Origin: Dicyema japonicum
Lineage: Eukaryota; Dicyemida; Rhombozoa; Dicyemidae
Direction: 5' to 3'
NCBI GenBank assembly: GCA_011109175.1
Contig: RDEW01000005.1
Span: 904,903-968,902 of the forward strand
Length of the DNA: 64,000 nucleotides
Part shown: piece after piece, positions 32,243 to 45,301 of the stretch
Layout of the letters: each line of letters opens with the position of its first letter
How positions within the stretch are numbered: the first letter of the stretch is position 1
Translations under genes and position numbers: made by a program
The notes under the pieces: generated by a model
What the model saw: only the letters and a program-made list of their open reading frames with translations
Databases searched by the model: none
What the model was told of the DNA's origin: nothing

Positions 32243-35200
32243 TTTGGTGAGGTGTTGACGTGCCTCGTTTCTTGATTGGATCGCAATTGAGAAAAATGTC
32301 TAAAAGGCAATGGATACAAAGAGATGCATCTCGTCTAAAAGTCCTTACGTTCAATGCTAGAGGTTATCTACGACATAGTCGAGGAAGATTCTCTGTGATG
32401 ACCTAGAGAGATACGACGTATCTATTGGGAGCCTACAAGAGACGAAAGTTACTTGTTGCCTTGATGAGAACTATGGCGAATATCGAATTATATGTCAGCC
32501 GAGCGACTCAAAACATTATTGATTGGATTTGCCATCACTCAAAGTTGACAAGTGCAGTCCACCGTATATGGAGTGTGAATGACTGGATCTGTGTTATACA
32601 AATCCGGCTAAACGACTTACCTCCTTCGAAGAGCTTTCTGACAATTGTAAATGTTTATGCGCCACACTGCGGGAGAGTAGCGAAAGATCCGACAGAACTA
32701 GACGACGCCTATTCAACACTGGTACGGACGTACAACGAATATGAGTCGTCATCTCTAATACTCATTGCTGGGATTTGAATGCAAAAGTCGGGATGAAGAA
32801 TAACCCGGATGATGTTTTCTTGGGAGAACATGGACGTGGAATAAGAAATTTACTCGGGACAATACTTGGTCACTTTTGCATGGCAAACAACCTTTTCCTA
32901 TGCAATACTGCATTTACGCATCCTGCCTGCCACAAAACTACGTGGATGGGGAAGCAAAGGATCTCAGAAGGAAAGCTGGTCCCAATATACAACCAAATCG
33001 ATTATGTCATATACCGAGCTAAAGACAAACAGTTTCTAGTAAACGCACGTTCATATGAAGGCTCGACCACTGTCAGAGACCACAAGATGGTCATTGCCTC
33101 CTTCACCCTGAAAAAACATGCCATTAAATACAGAATGCAAAAAATCACGAATTTGAGAAAATTAGAGTCGACTACGAGAATGAAAGGTGATTTCTCAACC
33201 GGAGACTACTGAGAGATATCAACAATACATTCAGGCTAATTTGCAGGACGTATTTGGGATATCACGATAGAAGACGCCTGGAAACGCACAAAGGACACCA
33301 TCAACGAAGCTGCTGAGGCATGTCTTAGCAAAAGGGAGAATAGTAAAATGCTCCTGAAGGCTATTCATCCAGATGTTCCTGAGCTTGCGAAAAGTCTAAA
33401 AGAAATAAATATGAGAAAATCAAATGCCACTGACACTAATGCGATAAATGCCCTTCAAGGCAAAAGACAACGTGTCAGAAGAAAAATAAAGGGTCTGAAA
33501 AAAAGCTTTTCTTAGAAGAAATAGCTTCCTGTATAGAAGTAAACAAAGTGAAAGACAACGCACAGGTGTACGTCGCTGCCCGTTAGCTGCGGCGAACAAA
33601 CCGAAGTCAACTAACCATAAAAGACGAGAACGATAAGCTGATACTGAACACCAAAGAACAAACTGAATCCATCGCGGCTCATTTTGAGAAGCTTTTCAAC
33701 ATCAAAACCATAGAAATCCACCCATTTGATGGAAAGCCAAAACCCCCTTGAGATACCAATCACTGCCGAGGAAATCAAAACGGCCTGCCGAAAACTAAAG
33801 AATAACAGAAGCCCCGGACCAGATGGGATAAACCCAGAATACTGAATTACGGCCCTGACTTCTTTTTTGAAAAAATCGCTACACTACTAAATGAAATGTT
33901 TTCAACTAACTCAACTCTACCTCTGGGTACGGGACTACTAATCCCCATACAAAAAACCAACAAAAACAGAGGACCGCTCGAAAATTTGCGACCCATCATA
34001 CTACTAAATTCATTACGCATAGTATTGGCAAACATTGTGCTTAAACGAATAAAAGGATCTGCTTACAAATACCTACCAGATAGTCAAAGTGGTTTTCGAG
34101 AAGGGAGATCCACAGCTGATGCGGTATGGAGTCACAGATGGAGGTGTGCAACATATTAAAGATACCGTAACGCCACCAATATTTTGGGAATTGACCTATC
34201 AATTGCTTTCGATACGGTTAACAGGAACAAATTAATGGGGGTACTGAGCGGATTTCTTGATGAATCGAGTCTAAGGATGATCCGAATTCTACTTTCTAAC
34301 ACTGAGCTCCTTGTGAGAGTCGGAAAAACCTATTCAAGAAAATTTGAAACAAATACGGGCACTCCACAAGGAGACTCTCTTTCTCCTCTACTATTCACAA
34401 TTTATTTGGAAGCCGCTATGAGGGAACTTAGACCGTCATACCAAGGAAAGACGGAAGAAGTAATCTACGCGGACGATGTAGACCTAATTTCTGAAGACAA
34501 AGAGGTCCTGGAAAACCTATTAGAAAAAGCACCAGATGTACTAGGGAAATGGTTTCTTACTGTGAACAGAGAGAAAACAGAACTCACAGAGATAAGAAGG
34601 ATGAGTAACGTCCTAGAAGAGAAGTGGCGACAAGTAAAGAAACTCGGTTCACTCTTGGGAGATAGCGAAGATATTTTACGTAGGAAAACTCTAGCCAATG
34701 CTGCGTTATAAAACTTTATGGCTTAATCAAAAAGGCATCGACACGAAAATGAGAATCCTATTATACGACTCATTCATAAAACCCGTACTTTTATATAACG
34801 CTGGAACTTGGGCGACCTCATCAGCGGATATGGAAAAACTAGACTCGTTCCACAGAGGTCAGCTGAGAAAAATAACAGGAACTACTTGGCCTACGAGAAT
34901 ATCGAGGAATGCTTTATATAAGAGATGCAGCACTAGACCTATCAGCTTAGAAGTACTGGAATCCCGATGGAAGCTCTTCGGACACGTGCTGAGGATGGAA
35001 TTAACATCCCCATCTAACATATCTATGGAAACATACTATGTTAGTCAAGAAGACCATTATCGTGGAAGACCTAGAACAACACTGCCAATAGTCTTACAAA
35101 TAGACCTGGTCAAGATCAAAAAAAATCTAATAAATGACGACGACCTGACAGCATGAGAGCCTAGGCTAGGAACAGGGAGCATGGAAAATGATGACATCTT

Positions 35201-35283
35201 ACCTAGTTTCTTTTGCTGCACATGCGGGGCTATAATTAGTATGGCTCTCGTGATGTGCTTAAATAATAATAATCCGCATTCAG
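32243..35283 (+). mobile_element. APE-type LINE copy inserted into the right arm
   Basis: An endonuclease region begins near 32330 (LKVLTFNARG) and continues with PPSKSFLTIVNVYAPHCGR, NAKVGMKNNPDDVFLGEHGR and NQIDYVIYRAKD. Reverse transcriptase follows: SPGPDG, FREGRSTADAVWSHRWRC, GTPQGDSLSPLLFTIYLEAA, YADDVDLIS, then SRWKLFGHVLRMELTSPSN and GRPRTTLPIVL. There are several frameshifts and stops. The tail is AATAATAATAAT. The empty site is visible in the left arm near 26855, where GGTAAT and CCGCATT are contiguous. Its closest relative in the window is 41395-44115. Confidence 0.85.
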
Positions 35284-35284
35284 T

Positions 35285-35490
35285 TGGTAATCTTAAAAGC
35301 TTCTCGTTTCCACTGCCAGCCAAGGACAAAACTGCCGGTTATTCTTGATGAAGATCTAAGGATACGCTACGGAACATGTCAACGGATCGAAAAAGATAGG
35401 GGACGTTAATTAGATTGTTAACTTTTCGTGTTGCACATGCTTTGTCATGATCTTGGCATCCCTTACGTGCCTATATTAATAATAATAATC
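35285..35490 (+). mobile_element. Short 3' end of the APE-type LINE, right arm
   Basis: Mirror copy of 26625-26825, with (ATT/AAT)n tail and CCGCATT flank at 35475-35495. Confidence 0.6.
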
Positions 35491-35529
35491 CGCATTAATG
35501 ATTCGGGAACTTAAAAAACAACGAAAAGT

Positions 35530-36820
35530 CTGGTCAATTCATACGGGGAGGATATTTTCTAAAACTGCGAGAAAGAACGAAACGTATTCAAGGATGTGGT
35601 CTATGTCCACCCTATCCGCATCTTTGTGAAAACTCTAACCTTTACAAATATCAGAATTTTTTTAAATCAGAACTAATTGAGGAAGTTATTAAATTTGAAA
35701 TTCCCTTCGGACTCATCGGAAACATTGAATTATCCGGGGACCAGACTTATGAACCTACTTTAATCGTAGTGGAGTGCAAAGATACTGGTGTTTACAAGTT
35801 TATGTCAGCATCAAAGACTTCTGTGGGAAAGGATATTTACGATCTCCTTACCAAATTCTCATTTCCGCTAGTAGATGACACTACCAACCTTTAGGCTTAC
35901 TATTTGGAGGATAAATTCTTCTCAAATGGCTGGGAAGTCTTCAATTTAGCAAAGGAACTTTGCCGTTTGGACATTCCCAAGATATTTGAGGTATTCGATA
36001 AACGAATTGTATTAGCTTTTAATATTATTTTAGGTTTGTCGTATGTGAGCACTACCCATCAATTTTGGTTGTTCCTGTGGAAATTGATGATGATAAACAT
36101 AGGCAATCTGCTAAATCAGATTGAATGGTTTTTCCGTCAGTTTACTGGCTAAATCCGCGGAATTAATCGGTAATAACACAGTTTAAAGCAATTATAAACT
36201 TTTATGTGAAGTCAGCCTCTCGTTGGAGTTGGTGAGCATAGATCATCCGAAGATAAGGGGTTAATACAAGCCATACTAGATGCAAACACGCAGTCCCACT
36301 ATTTACAGATTTTCGAATGAAACTCAAAAAATACTGCAGCTGCATAGAGAACAAAAGGAGGTGGCGTTGATTCGATCAATAACTACTGCCAGGTGACATT
36401 CCTGTCGGTTCTCAATATGCTCATTGTGCTTTAAATTTTCAAGAAGCTCAGAGTATTGATTGACCGTATATTTAGAATTCTATTTCTCTTCCATTAATTT
36501 AGAATAGTTGGTTTTCTAGGGTGGATCAGACCAGCTGGCTTGAGAATGTCTCAAACTTCTTGAATGAAGCTTTCAAAATTGTTACACTATCAAATATGGA
36601 TGGCGATCTGTATTGGTTCACAGTTCTGATGGATTGGACAAAATACCTGTGCTGGTTTCCTTAACCATGCTGATGCGGATCCTTACTATCGCACGATTAT
36701 TGGATTTGAGGTCTTAATCGAGAAAGAGTGGGTTTATTTTTCCTCAAACTTTGCCATATTACACGGTCACGAAACCCCACGAGGGTTAGAATTTATAGGA
36801 TATGCGTCATCACCCAAAAT
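35530..36820 (+). pseudogene. Myotubularin-related gene, longer right-arm copy lacking catalytic residues
   Basis: It opens with KSGQFIRGGYFLKLRERTKR and CGLCPPYPHLCENSN, then a GRAM/PH-like part (FEIPFGLIGNIEL, TLIVVECKDTGVYKF). After a 24-nt intron (35871-35894) come AYYLEDKFFSNGWEVF and ELCRLDIP. A 5-base deletion near 35980 breaks the frame. The later part gives SWLENVSNF-like text, VLVHSSDGLDK and, after a one-base shift, DPYYRTIIGFEVLIEKEW. The active-site loop of myotubularins is HC(S/A)DGWDR; here Cys is Ser and Arg is Lys, as in inactive family members. Both splice sites of the intron near 36180-36215 are mutated, so this copy is probably dead. Confidence 0.65.
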
Positions 36821-37599
36821 AACAAACTAAGATAAAATGTAGGAATCACTCCATTCAGTGACTTGGACAAGTTTGGGATCTGAATTTATATTTTTGGGTC
36901 AGTTTTTTTTACGAAAAGCTTTAAAATGAAAATTATAAACAACCATAAAAAGAAGATTCATATCATTCCCCTTCAAATTGAACGAAGAGTAGAGTACCAA
37001 AGGAGACCACGATAAACGCGACTTGTGATCAAAAAGTCGTTTTTCTGCGAAGTTCTATGCACAGATCTTGGATGAATCCTTTTATCGGTAAAATTTCAGG
37101 CAATTCTTTAGACTCGTCAGAGTCGCCATTCCATCTACAATTGATTGACAATAAAGTAATAAATTATTTTTGACTCTCTGTAAATGATTTATTACCTAAC
37201 ATTCACGCGATATTTTTCTGATTTGTAGCAACAAGAGCACTTATACATGTTTTAAACGAGTCTGGCCATTTTGCATTAAATTTAAAAAAAGAATAGCAAT
37301 TTCGTGTCTTTTTTTGTGGCTCTAGAATTTCATAGAATCTTTATTACTAATAATAAAAATATATGCTTAGAAAAGTACCATAATTTCTTCCAACATATTT
37401 TTTGTGAATAACTCCTTGGTATCGAAAAATTATATAAAGTAGTTGTCGAGATTTAAGTCGTTGCATAACAAGAAATAATTTTTCAGAATCAAATCTTTAC
37501 TTGCTATTCATAATTCACAAAAAATAAATTGTGCGAGTTTAGGTTTAGTTTTCTAATTTAAAATAATTTATTTTTAACAAAATAATTTAATATAAAAAA
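36821..37599. other. Unassigned right-arm sequence
   Basis: 36821-37352 belongs to the block missing from the left arm and may contain the 3' end of the myotubularin gene. No convincing frame was found. 37353-37599 matches 25500-25740. Confidence 0.35.
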
Positions 37600-37890
37600 A
37601 TAACTAAAATTTTATTTGATAAACAAATTGTTTGTAGGTTCCGGGCTTCATCACTCTATGCGGATCGGAGTCCGTTCGCATCCACTAAAAAGCCTCGGGT
37701 ACACGTAAATTGGGAAAAAAGCCCACGCCTCTCCAAATTCTCACGAAAGAGGATCGTCATGGATTCAGAAAAGCTGTGGTACTTTGAAATATCAAAAGCT
37801 CTCAACCATGTTGAGGTCTACCGGGATCACTTAATTAGATGGTTTAACTCCTTTTTTTTGGTGTTCCCTTTTAGGGTTATATAATAATTA
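37600..37890 (+). mobile_element. LINE 3' fragment (KPRVHVNWEKSPRL type), right arm
   Basis: Mirror copy of 25080-25430. The frame reads FRASSLYADRSPFASTKKPR and EKSPRLSKFSRKRIVMDSEK, followed by the LINE-type tail. Confidence 0.55.
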
Positions 37891-38094
37891 TAGCATGAGG
37901 GCAATGATTTGGAAGAGCCATTGAGTCATTTTGGGTTCACTCTTCCGTGTTCCTGGACTTTGGCCGATTGTTTTGAGGAGCTTTATACTGCTGGGGCCAA
38001 TAATTGCATACGTCTCAACAAAAATTGGTTACAAATATCCTGGCTTTCAGGCCCTTCAATTATCCTTTAATTATCTGTTCTTTCTTTGAAGACG

Positions 38095-38610
38095 TGTAAT
38101 GTTTCGATTACTTAAACCTCCGTATAGGAAAACACACAGAGACCAAGAAATAGAGATTGTTCTTAGTTTCCTCTTATCTGGTCGTGTGAATCCATAAAAA
38201 CAATCCGTTGCAATTGAATAATTTACTTATGACGAGTCACTCGTCAATCCAACATTTAAATCCGTCGCAATACGTCGGGGATTCTAGGACCCAAATCATT
38301 TTTAAATTTGATTTCGATTTTTGTTATTTTTCTCGGAAGATTGTAAAACGAAGAAATTAGACAGCCACTTTTTGTCCCCTTGAGGACATCAGACCATTGA
38401 TAGCAAAATAGTGGGGGGTAGGCCAAAAAGGGGATAAATCACTGCGAAACCGGATCGTGTCCGAGACTCAGATAAAAGCAAAAAAGAAAAAAGATGAGAT
38501 CACTCTATGCCTAAACCTCATTTTTCGATTTACTAACTGTTTTTCTTAAATAAATTGTTTTTTTGCCTAAGTGGGAGGTTTAAGTAATAGAACCATCACT
38601 TCTCTGCGAA
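38095..38610. mobile_element. MITE carrying a PIH1-gene fragment, right arm
   Basis: Mirror copy of 24390-24893, with ends GTTTCGATTACTTAAACCTC and its complement near 38570-38610. The captured PIH1 fragment lies at about 38335-38390. Confidence 0.6.
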
Positions 38611-38680
38611 AAGACTGATTCGATTGATATTGATTTGGAGTAAATTTCGAATAAGTTATTTGTTGCTAAGCAACTTTAAT

Positions 38681-39367
38681 GGATAAATTTACTACGAAGC
38701 ATCTAGACCAATTTGGTCAAATTTAGACGAAATGGCAAAAAATGATCCACAAAGTTATAAAAAATTGATTAACAGTCACTTGAAGAGTTCCAAAATTGAG
38801 TAAACCTTTGAACTATTTTCAACTATTACTGTCATTGATTCAGTATTTATGATTTTTTGATATTGCCAGAAATCAAAATCTACCATAATTATAAATATCT
38901 GTACCGATTCCCGAGTCCGGCTGCTAAATCACAGACAGATCCCTTGCCGATGGCAGCTAAAGAATTCAAAGATTTCGTGTCAAACAAAAAGGGTAATAAA
39001 TTATTTTACTTCAAGAGAGAATATTTATTCTTGTTATCAATGATGAGACTTTCAAACCTTGAATAATCAAGTCCTATTGAGTGAACTTTATTTACTTTCT
39101 CTTAACTTTTTGAACGACCTTCACAACACAGAAATCGATACTTCAAAGGAGAATCCATTTGAGTGTTTGAATGAATTTCAAGGGGACAAAAAGTGGCTGT
39201 CTAATTTCTTCGTTTCACAATCTCCCGAGAAAAATAACCACTTATCGTTCCGAGATCTACTGAAGAAACTATTGAGTTTCACGGAGGTCATGCATGATTC
39301 TGAGTGTAGCCAGAAGTTACATATTTTTGAAAATTCCTATTTATACCTCTATTTGTTTCAACGATAA
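38681..39367 (+). pseudogene. PIH1-domain gene, decayed right-arm copy
   Basis: Colinear with 24307-23615. One A is missing near 38712, which shifts the frame just before the WSNLDEM motif. The acceptor of the 41-nt intron has changed from AG to AC at about 38883. The last frame (39059-39367) remains open with a few substitutions, including ELYLLSLNFLNDL. Confidence 0.6.
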
Positions 39368-40032
39368 GAGCATGGACGTGAACTGGTCCAGGAGCCCTTT
39401 GTATTTCATAATTCAAACTGAAATTCGCATTCATTTTCACTCAAAGAATTTCAATTAATTCATGGGTTTTATTTTATTGAAGATGGCAATTTTGAGTTTA
39501 TATACAAAAAACTAACAATCTAAAGAATCACCAAGGATCTGCGTGAGACTAGCTGACTTCGAGAGCGTATCTTGATAGCTATTGTCAGAGGAAACAACCT
39601 GGCTATTCATGATCCCTAAATAATTTTTGATATAATTATTTTATTAATAAATAATCTGATTAGAACGAATTTGTCGAAAATTTTTTTAATCATCATACTT
39701 AGCACGAACGAACACACATTATTATCAACATACCTGGAATCGGTCTAATAAACGCGTAACTTCTGACAAGTAATCTATAAGGTTCTTCCAATTTTTGGAT
39801 GGACGAGATTTTAACCTTGATCTACGTGCCATCCAAAGCCTGTGCGTCTCCATTGTTCCAATTGCCGAACGGAATGTTGTCTGATGTACATCACATGATG
39901 ATATTAGACATGATTTTACTATTATCTGTCTATAATTAATTATTTATGTCTGATATTAATAATATTGATAAGATATTTCGCATTTAAAAGCTTTTCGTAT
40001 TTCTTAAAGGCATATGAACTTATTAGCCATGT

Positions 40033-40105
40033 GACTAGACAGTATAGTGGTTAGCGCTCGACTCACGATTACTTGTAGATTCGATTCCGCAATGGTATTT
40101 ACCTG
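40033..40105 (+). repeat. tRNA-like segment, right arm
   Basis: Counterpart of 22865-22965: GTATAGTGGTTAGCGCTCGA followed by CACGATTACTTGTAGATTCG and ATTCC. Stem pairing is poor, so a functional tRNA is unlikely. Confidence 0.4.
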
Positions 40106-41394
40106 GTCAAAGATTCCGTTCTGTTGGTAAATTCATCTAATAAGAGGCATCAGTTGATCGATTTGTTTCGAGAGAGGCCCAACACCTGCCGGTAACCAAA
40201 AATGATCCATCTCTTCCTTGCTCCATTGTATGGGTTCCTACAATGGCGGATATAATGAAGCTATCCTTGGAGAAAGTACGTCTCATTTCAACCGTGGAAA
40301 CTGGACATAACTTAACCAGACGTAAATTAACTCTAATAAATATGAATACTTAGAGTTTTGCTTGTGCCGTACTCCCTGCTATCATTTCACTAGTTTCTTC
40401 TATATAGATCATTGGCGTCTGCAAAGAGCGAAAGTTATAAGCCGCTTGGTGCCAACGTTATCGTGGTAGAAAGAAATAGTGATAGAAAGTTTAAAACAAT
40501 ATTGGAACACTAAACTCATGAATTTTCTATTATTATAAATAAAAAAATATATTTTAAAATAAACACAAAAGTTATGTTCTTTCACATAATTTTTATCACC
40601 AAGCAACATGTCGACTGTTGTAATCCTAAACTTCTTATTTCTTATTAAAGCTGTTTTGAATAATTGCCAATGTTCTTTATCCTGTGAATACAGATGTTGC
40701 AATCAAACGTATTTTACCGTAAAAAAGTTTTAGTCGGTTCAAACAAGCATCCAGAGAACAGAATGCCAGTGTATTAATGGACTATGTACGCCTGTAATAA
40801 CTTATTCAAATATGTGCTAGCGTAATAATCATTTGATTCCCTTGCTTTCATTAAAAGTTGTCATGTTTTGCTTTTCTGTGAAGAATTAGTAGTTTGGTAT
40901 GTTTTGATAGTTTTCGAAATATTTGATGATTAAGCACACAACACTGCCCTTTCCCATAATGAGTAGGTAATGTTTCCATCACTTAAACCAACTAGGCAGA
41001 ACTCTCACTTCATTTTAAGAAGTAAAAACAGTAATGCCAATTAATCCAAGGCATATTGATAATTATAACAAAAAAAGATATTACCAATTCATAGTAAAAA
41101 GTTCCTTGAGGTGTATAATCTTTTTAACTATCCAATTCTTTATTAAAATAAAACAAGGGAATAGTCAGCCAAAGGTCATACAGCGAGCTCCCTGACTGCG
41201 TGGCTATTCCTCTCAGGATAACAAGTGTGATTTCGCTCAAATTGCCAGCAGGGATCTCCTATTTGTGTAGAATTCCGATTCCCAAGACGACTTAGGAATT
41301 CCAGCGTCGCTGATTTCCTTGACGACTAACGCTTGAGCTGCGAGTGAAACAAACAAAAAATCTTCCGGTAGGACCACGTACTTTGCCTTTTTTG

Positions 41395-44115
41395 ACCTCT
41401 CGGCCTTCTCCATCCACTTGAAGTTGACAAGTGCAGTCCATTGTATATGGAGTGTGAATGACAGGATCTGTGTTATACAAATCAGTCTAAACACTTACCT
41501 CCTTCGAAGAGCTTTCTGACAATAATAAATGTTTATGCGCCACACTGCGGGAGAGTAGCGAAAGATCCGACAGAACTAGACGACTTCTATTCAACACTGT
41601 TACGGACGTACAACGAATATGAGTCGTCATCACTAATACTCATTGCTGGGGATTTGAATGCAAAAGTCGGGATGAAGAATAACCCGGATGATGTTTTCTT
41701 GGGAGAACATGGACGTGGAATAAGAAATTTACCCGGGACAATACTTGGTCACTTTTGTATGGCAAACAACCTTTTCCTATGCAATACTGCATTTACGCAT
41801 CCTGCCTGCCCCAAAACTACGTGGATGGGGAAGCGAAGGATCTCAGAAGGAAAGCTGGTCCAATATACAACCAAATCGATTATGTCATATGCCGGGCTAA
41901 AGACAAACACTTCTAGTAAACGCACGTTCATATGAAGGCTCGACGACTGTCAGCGACCACAAGATGGTTATTGCGACCTTCACCCTGAAAAAACATGCCA
42001 TAAATACAGAATGCAAAAAATCACGAATTTGAGAAAATCAGAGGCGACTACGCGACTGAAAGGCTGATTTCTCAACCGGAGACTACTGAGAGATATCAAC
42101 AATACATTCAGACTAATATGCAGGACGTATTGGTGGATACCACGTAGAAGACGCCTGGAAACGCACAAAGGACACCATCAACGAAGCTGCTGAAGCATGT
42201 CTTGCAAAAGGGAGAATAGTAAAATGCACCTGAAGGCTATTCATCCAGATGTTCCTGAGCTTGCGAAAAGTCTAAAAGAAATAAATATGAGAAAATCAAA
42301 TGCCACTGACACTAATGCGATAAAAGCCCTTCAAGGCGAAAGACAACGTGTCAGAAGAAAAATAAAGGGTCTGAACAAGAAGCTTTTCATAGAAGAAATA
42401 GCTCCTGTATAGAAGAAGTAAACAAAGTGAAAGACAACGCACAGGTGTACGTCGCTGCCCGTTTGCTGCGGCGAACAAACCGAAGTCGACTAACCATAAA
42501 AGACGAGAACGGTAAGCTGATACTGAACACCAAAGAACAAACTGAAGCCATCGCGGCTCACTTTGAGAAGCTTTTCAACATCAAAACCATAGAAACCACC
42601 CATTTGATGGAAGGCCAAGACCCTTAGATACCAATCACGGCCGAGGAAATCAAAACGGCCTGCCGAAAACTCAAGAATAACAGAAGCCCCGGACCAGACG
42701 AAAAGAGAATACTGAAATACGGCCCTGACTCCTTTTTGAAAAACGCTACTACTAAATGAAATTTTCTAACTCAACTGCACTCTACTTTTGGGTACCGGAC
42801 TACTAATCCCCATACAAAAAATCAACAAAACAGAGGACCGCTCGAAGATTTGCGATTCATCATACTACTAAATTCATTACGCAAATTCTTAGCAAACATT
42901 GTGCTTGAACAAATAAAAGGATCTGCTTACAAATACCTACCAGTTAGTCAAAGTGGTTTTCGAGAAGGGAGATCCACAGCTGATGTGGTCTGGAGTCACA
43001 GATGGAGGTGTGCAACACACTAAACATACCATAACGGCACCAATTCTCTGGGAATTGACTATCAAGAGCTTTTGATACGGTTAACAGGAACAAGTTAATG
43101 GGGGTACTGAGCGGATTTCTTGTTAAGTCGAGTCTAAGGATGACCGAATTCTACATTCTTAACACTGAGCTCCTTGTGAGAGTCGGAAAGACCTATTCAA
43201 GAAAATTTGAAACAAACACGGGCACTCCACAAGGAGACTCCTTTTCTCCTCTACTATTCACAATTTACTTGGAAGCCGCTATGAGGGAACTTAGACCGTT
43301 ATACCAAGGAAAGACGAAAGAAGTGATCTACGCGGACGATGTAATCCTAATTTCTGAAGACAAAGAGGTCCTGGAACACCTATTAGAAAAAGCACCAGAA
43401 GTACTAGGGAAATGGTTTCTTACTGTGAACAGAGAAAAAACAGAACTCACAGAGATAAGAAGGATGAGTAACGTCCTAGAAGAGAAGTGACGACAAGTAA
43501 AGAAACTCGGTTCACTTATGGGAGATAGCGAAGATATTTTACGTAGGAAATGAAAAATCTATAGCTCAATCAAAAAAGTATCAACACGAAAATAAGAATC
43601 ATATTATACGACTCAATCATAAAACCCGTACTTTTATATAACGCTGAAACTTGGGCGACCTCATAAGCAGATATGGAAATACTAGATCGTTCCATAGAGA
43701 TCAGCTGAGAAAAATAACAGGAACTACTTGGCCTATGAGAATATCGAGAAATGCTTTATATAAGAGATGCAGCACTAGACATATCAGCTTAGAAGTACTG
43801 GAATCCCGATGGAAGCTCTTCGGACACGTGCTGAGGATGGAATTAACATCCCCATCGAACATATCTATGGAAACATACTATGTTAGTCAAGATGTAAGCA
43901 ATCGTGGAAGACCTAGAACAACACTACCAATAGTTTACAAAAAGACCTAATCAATATCAAAAAAATCAAAAAATGCCGACGAACTGCACAATATGAGCGC
44001 CTTGACTAGGAACAGGAGAGCTTGGAAAAAAATGATATCTAACCTTGTTTCTTTTGCTGCACATGCAGGTGCTATAATTACTATGGCTCGCGTGAAGTGC
44101 TTAAATAATAAATAG
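41395..44115 (+). mobile_element. APE-type LINE copy, heavily frameshifted
   Basis: Endonuclease parts (NAKVGMKNNPDDVFLGEHGR at 41654) and RT parts (TGTPQGDSFSPLLFTIYLEA, YADDVILIS at 43200-43360; RWKLFGHVLRMELTSPSN near 43820) are nearly identical to 32243-35283. It has more indels and a truncated or rearranged 5' end (a foreign 150 bp precedes KLTSAVH). It ends near AAATAATAAATAG at 44110. Confidence 0.8.
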
Positions 44116-44399
44116 CTTAATTAATATATAAATTTTTGTGTCAACTTCTGGATGTAACCCTACTTTAAATTTTTTTGAGAATACACACTTACACGTCCCT
44201 TTATGACTGATATACACTTTTAAACTTCATTTTCTAGACAATTTGTTCCACGTTCTTGTGGTTATCTGTTTTCTTCTTCCATTCTACTCTATCTTGTCCT
44301 ATTCTATTCTACTTATTTATTTTATGTATTTTTTTGTTAATTATGCATTTGTGTTTGGTACTAACCAACAATCATTATAATGAAAAAATATCTGGGCAC

Positions 44400-44530
44400 G
44401 AAGAAGAACATTAGGCGTTTCATTATTGAAGTGAATCTAATGACGCATCAATTGAACGAAGATAAATTTTTAATCAATTAGCCACATATTACCACATGAC
44501 ACCACGTGGATAAATAATTGGTAAAAAATA
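44400..44530 (-). repeat. SINE-like 5' piece
   Basis: The reverse complement gives CACGTGGTGTCATGTGGTAA, then GGCTAATTGATTAAAAATTT and GATGCGTCATTAGATTCACT, the same order of blocks as the SINE copies at 52925 and 62955. Confidence 0.5.
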
Positions 44531-44751
44531 GTGACTTTTTTTATTTTGCCATTTTAATTTTATGGACAAACTATAAAAAAATTCAAAACGTCGCGCTCAG
44601 AACAATTACTTTATGTATCAAATCAACCCCAATTGATCATTTTCACTGGAATCAAAATCCTTCCCATTGCAATTGGAACTGAGACTTCAAAACTTCTTCA
44701 AGAAATCTGAAAATTACAAACATGTGATCTAAAGGAGAAAGTGGACATAAA

Positions 44752-45039
44752 ATGAAGCTTGAATATAAACATGTGAAATTAAGAACCCATCCATTAAAAG
44801 ACATATCGGATGATAATGTGCTAATAATTAAAATCGAATATATTTTCGGAATGTTTGGTATATTTGAATATTTTTGTTCACTGTGTGTTTTATTTAGAAC
44901 ACAAGCACATACAAGTGAACACATATGGATATACACCGCAACAAGGAAGCACGTTTTTTCTGGAACGACCTATCTTAGTATTGCGTTTTTAAGTCTTAAG
45001 TTCTTTTTACATACAAGCGATCCCGAGTTAATTACTTAA
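44752..45039 (+). CDS. Hypothetical 95-residue frame, right-arm copy
   Basis: Counterpart of 22798-22511, still open. Differences include VKLRTHPL for VRLRIHPL and a changed end. It directly follows the jockey-like C-terminal scrap across the insertion boundary. No family was recognised. Confidence 0.3.
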   Translation: MKLEYKHVKLRTHPLKDISDDNVLIIKIEYIFGMFGIFEYFCSLCVLFRTQAHTSEHIWIYTATRKHVFSGTTYLSIAFLSLKFFLHTSDPELIT

Positions 45040-45301
45040 TCCAAAAAAGCTTGTTTATATATTTTTATTTCTAAGTAAAACAGAAAGACCTGATTATTTT
45101 CGAAATTGCTTCATTTTATCAAAATCACATGGCCTTATATGGTATTCAATACAAAATTAAAAAAATTAATATTTTTTTGAATCAGAACTCAGAAATTAAA
45201 ATTACACGTTAAAATTTTTTATTTCCTTTGTTAATATTTTTGTTTCTTAATATGGAAATTTTATTCAATTTAAACAAAAACTTGAATTTATTCGTTAATT
45301 T

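Larger units (their letters stand above)
40156..44727 (+). mobile_element. Composite 4.57-kb insertion specific to the right arm
   Basis: The left arm has GCATCAG and TGATCTAAAGG contiguous at about 22820-22835. In the right arm they are separated by this block. It contains an unassigned start (40156-41390), a LINE copy, a SINE-like piece (44400-44530) and a jockey-like C-terminal piece at 44560-44727 (CIKSTPIDHFHW). Confidence 0.7.

Noticed and set aside
40033-40105. Functional tRNA gene
   Set aside because: D-arm-like and T-arm-like sequences are present, but acceptor and T stems do not pair and the two arm copies differ in the T-arm. A pseudo-tRNA or SINE head is more likely.
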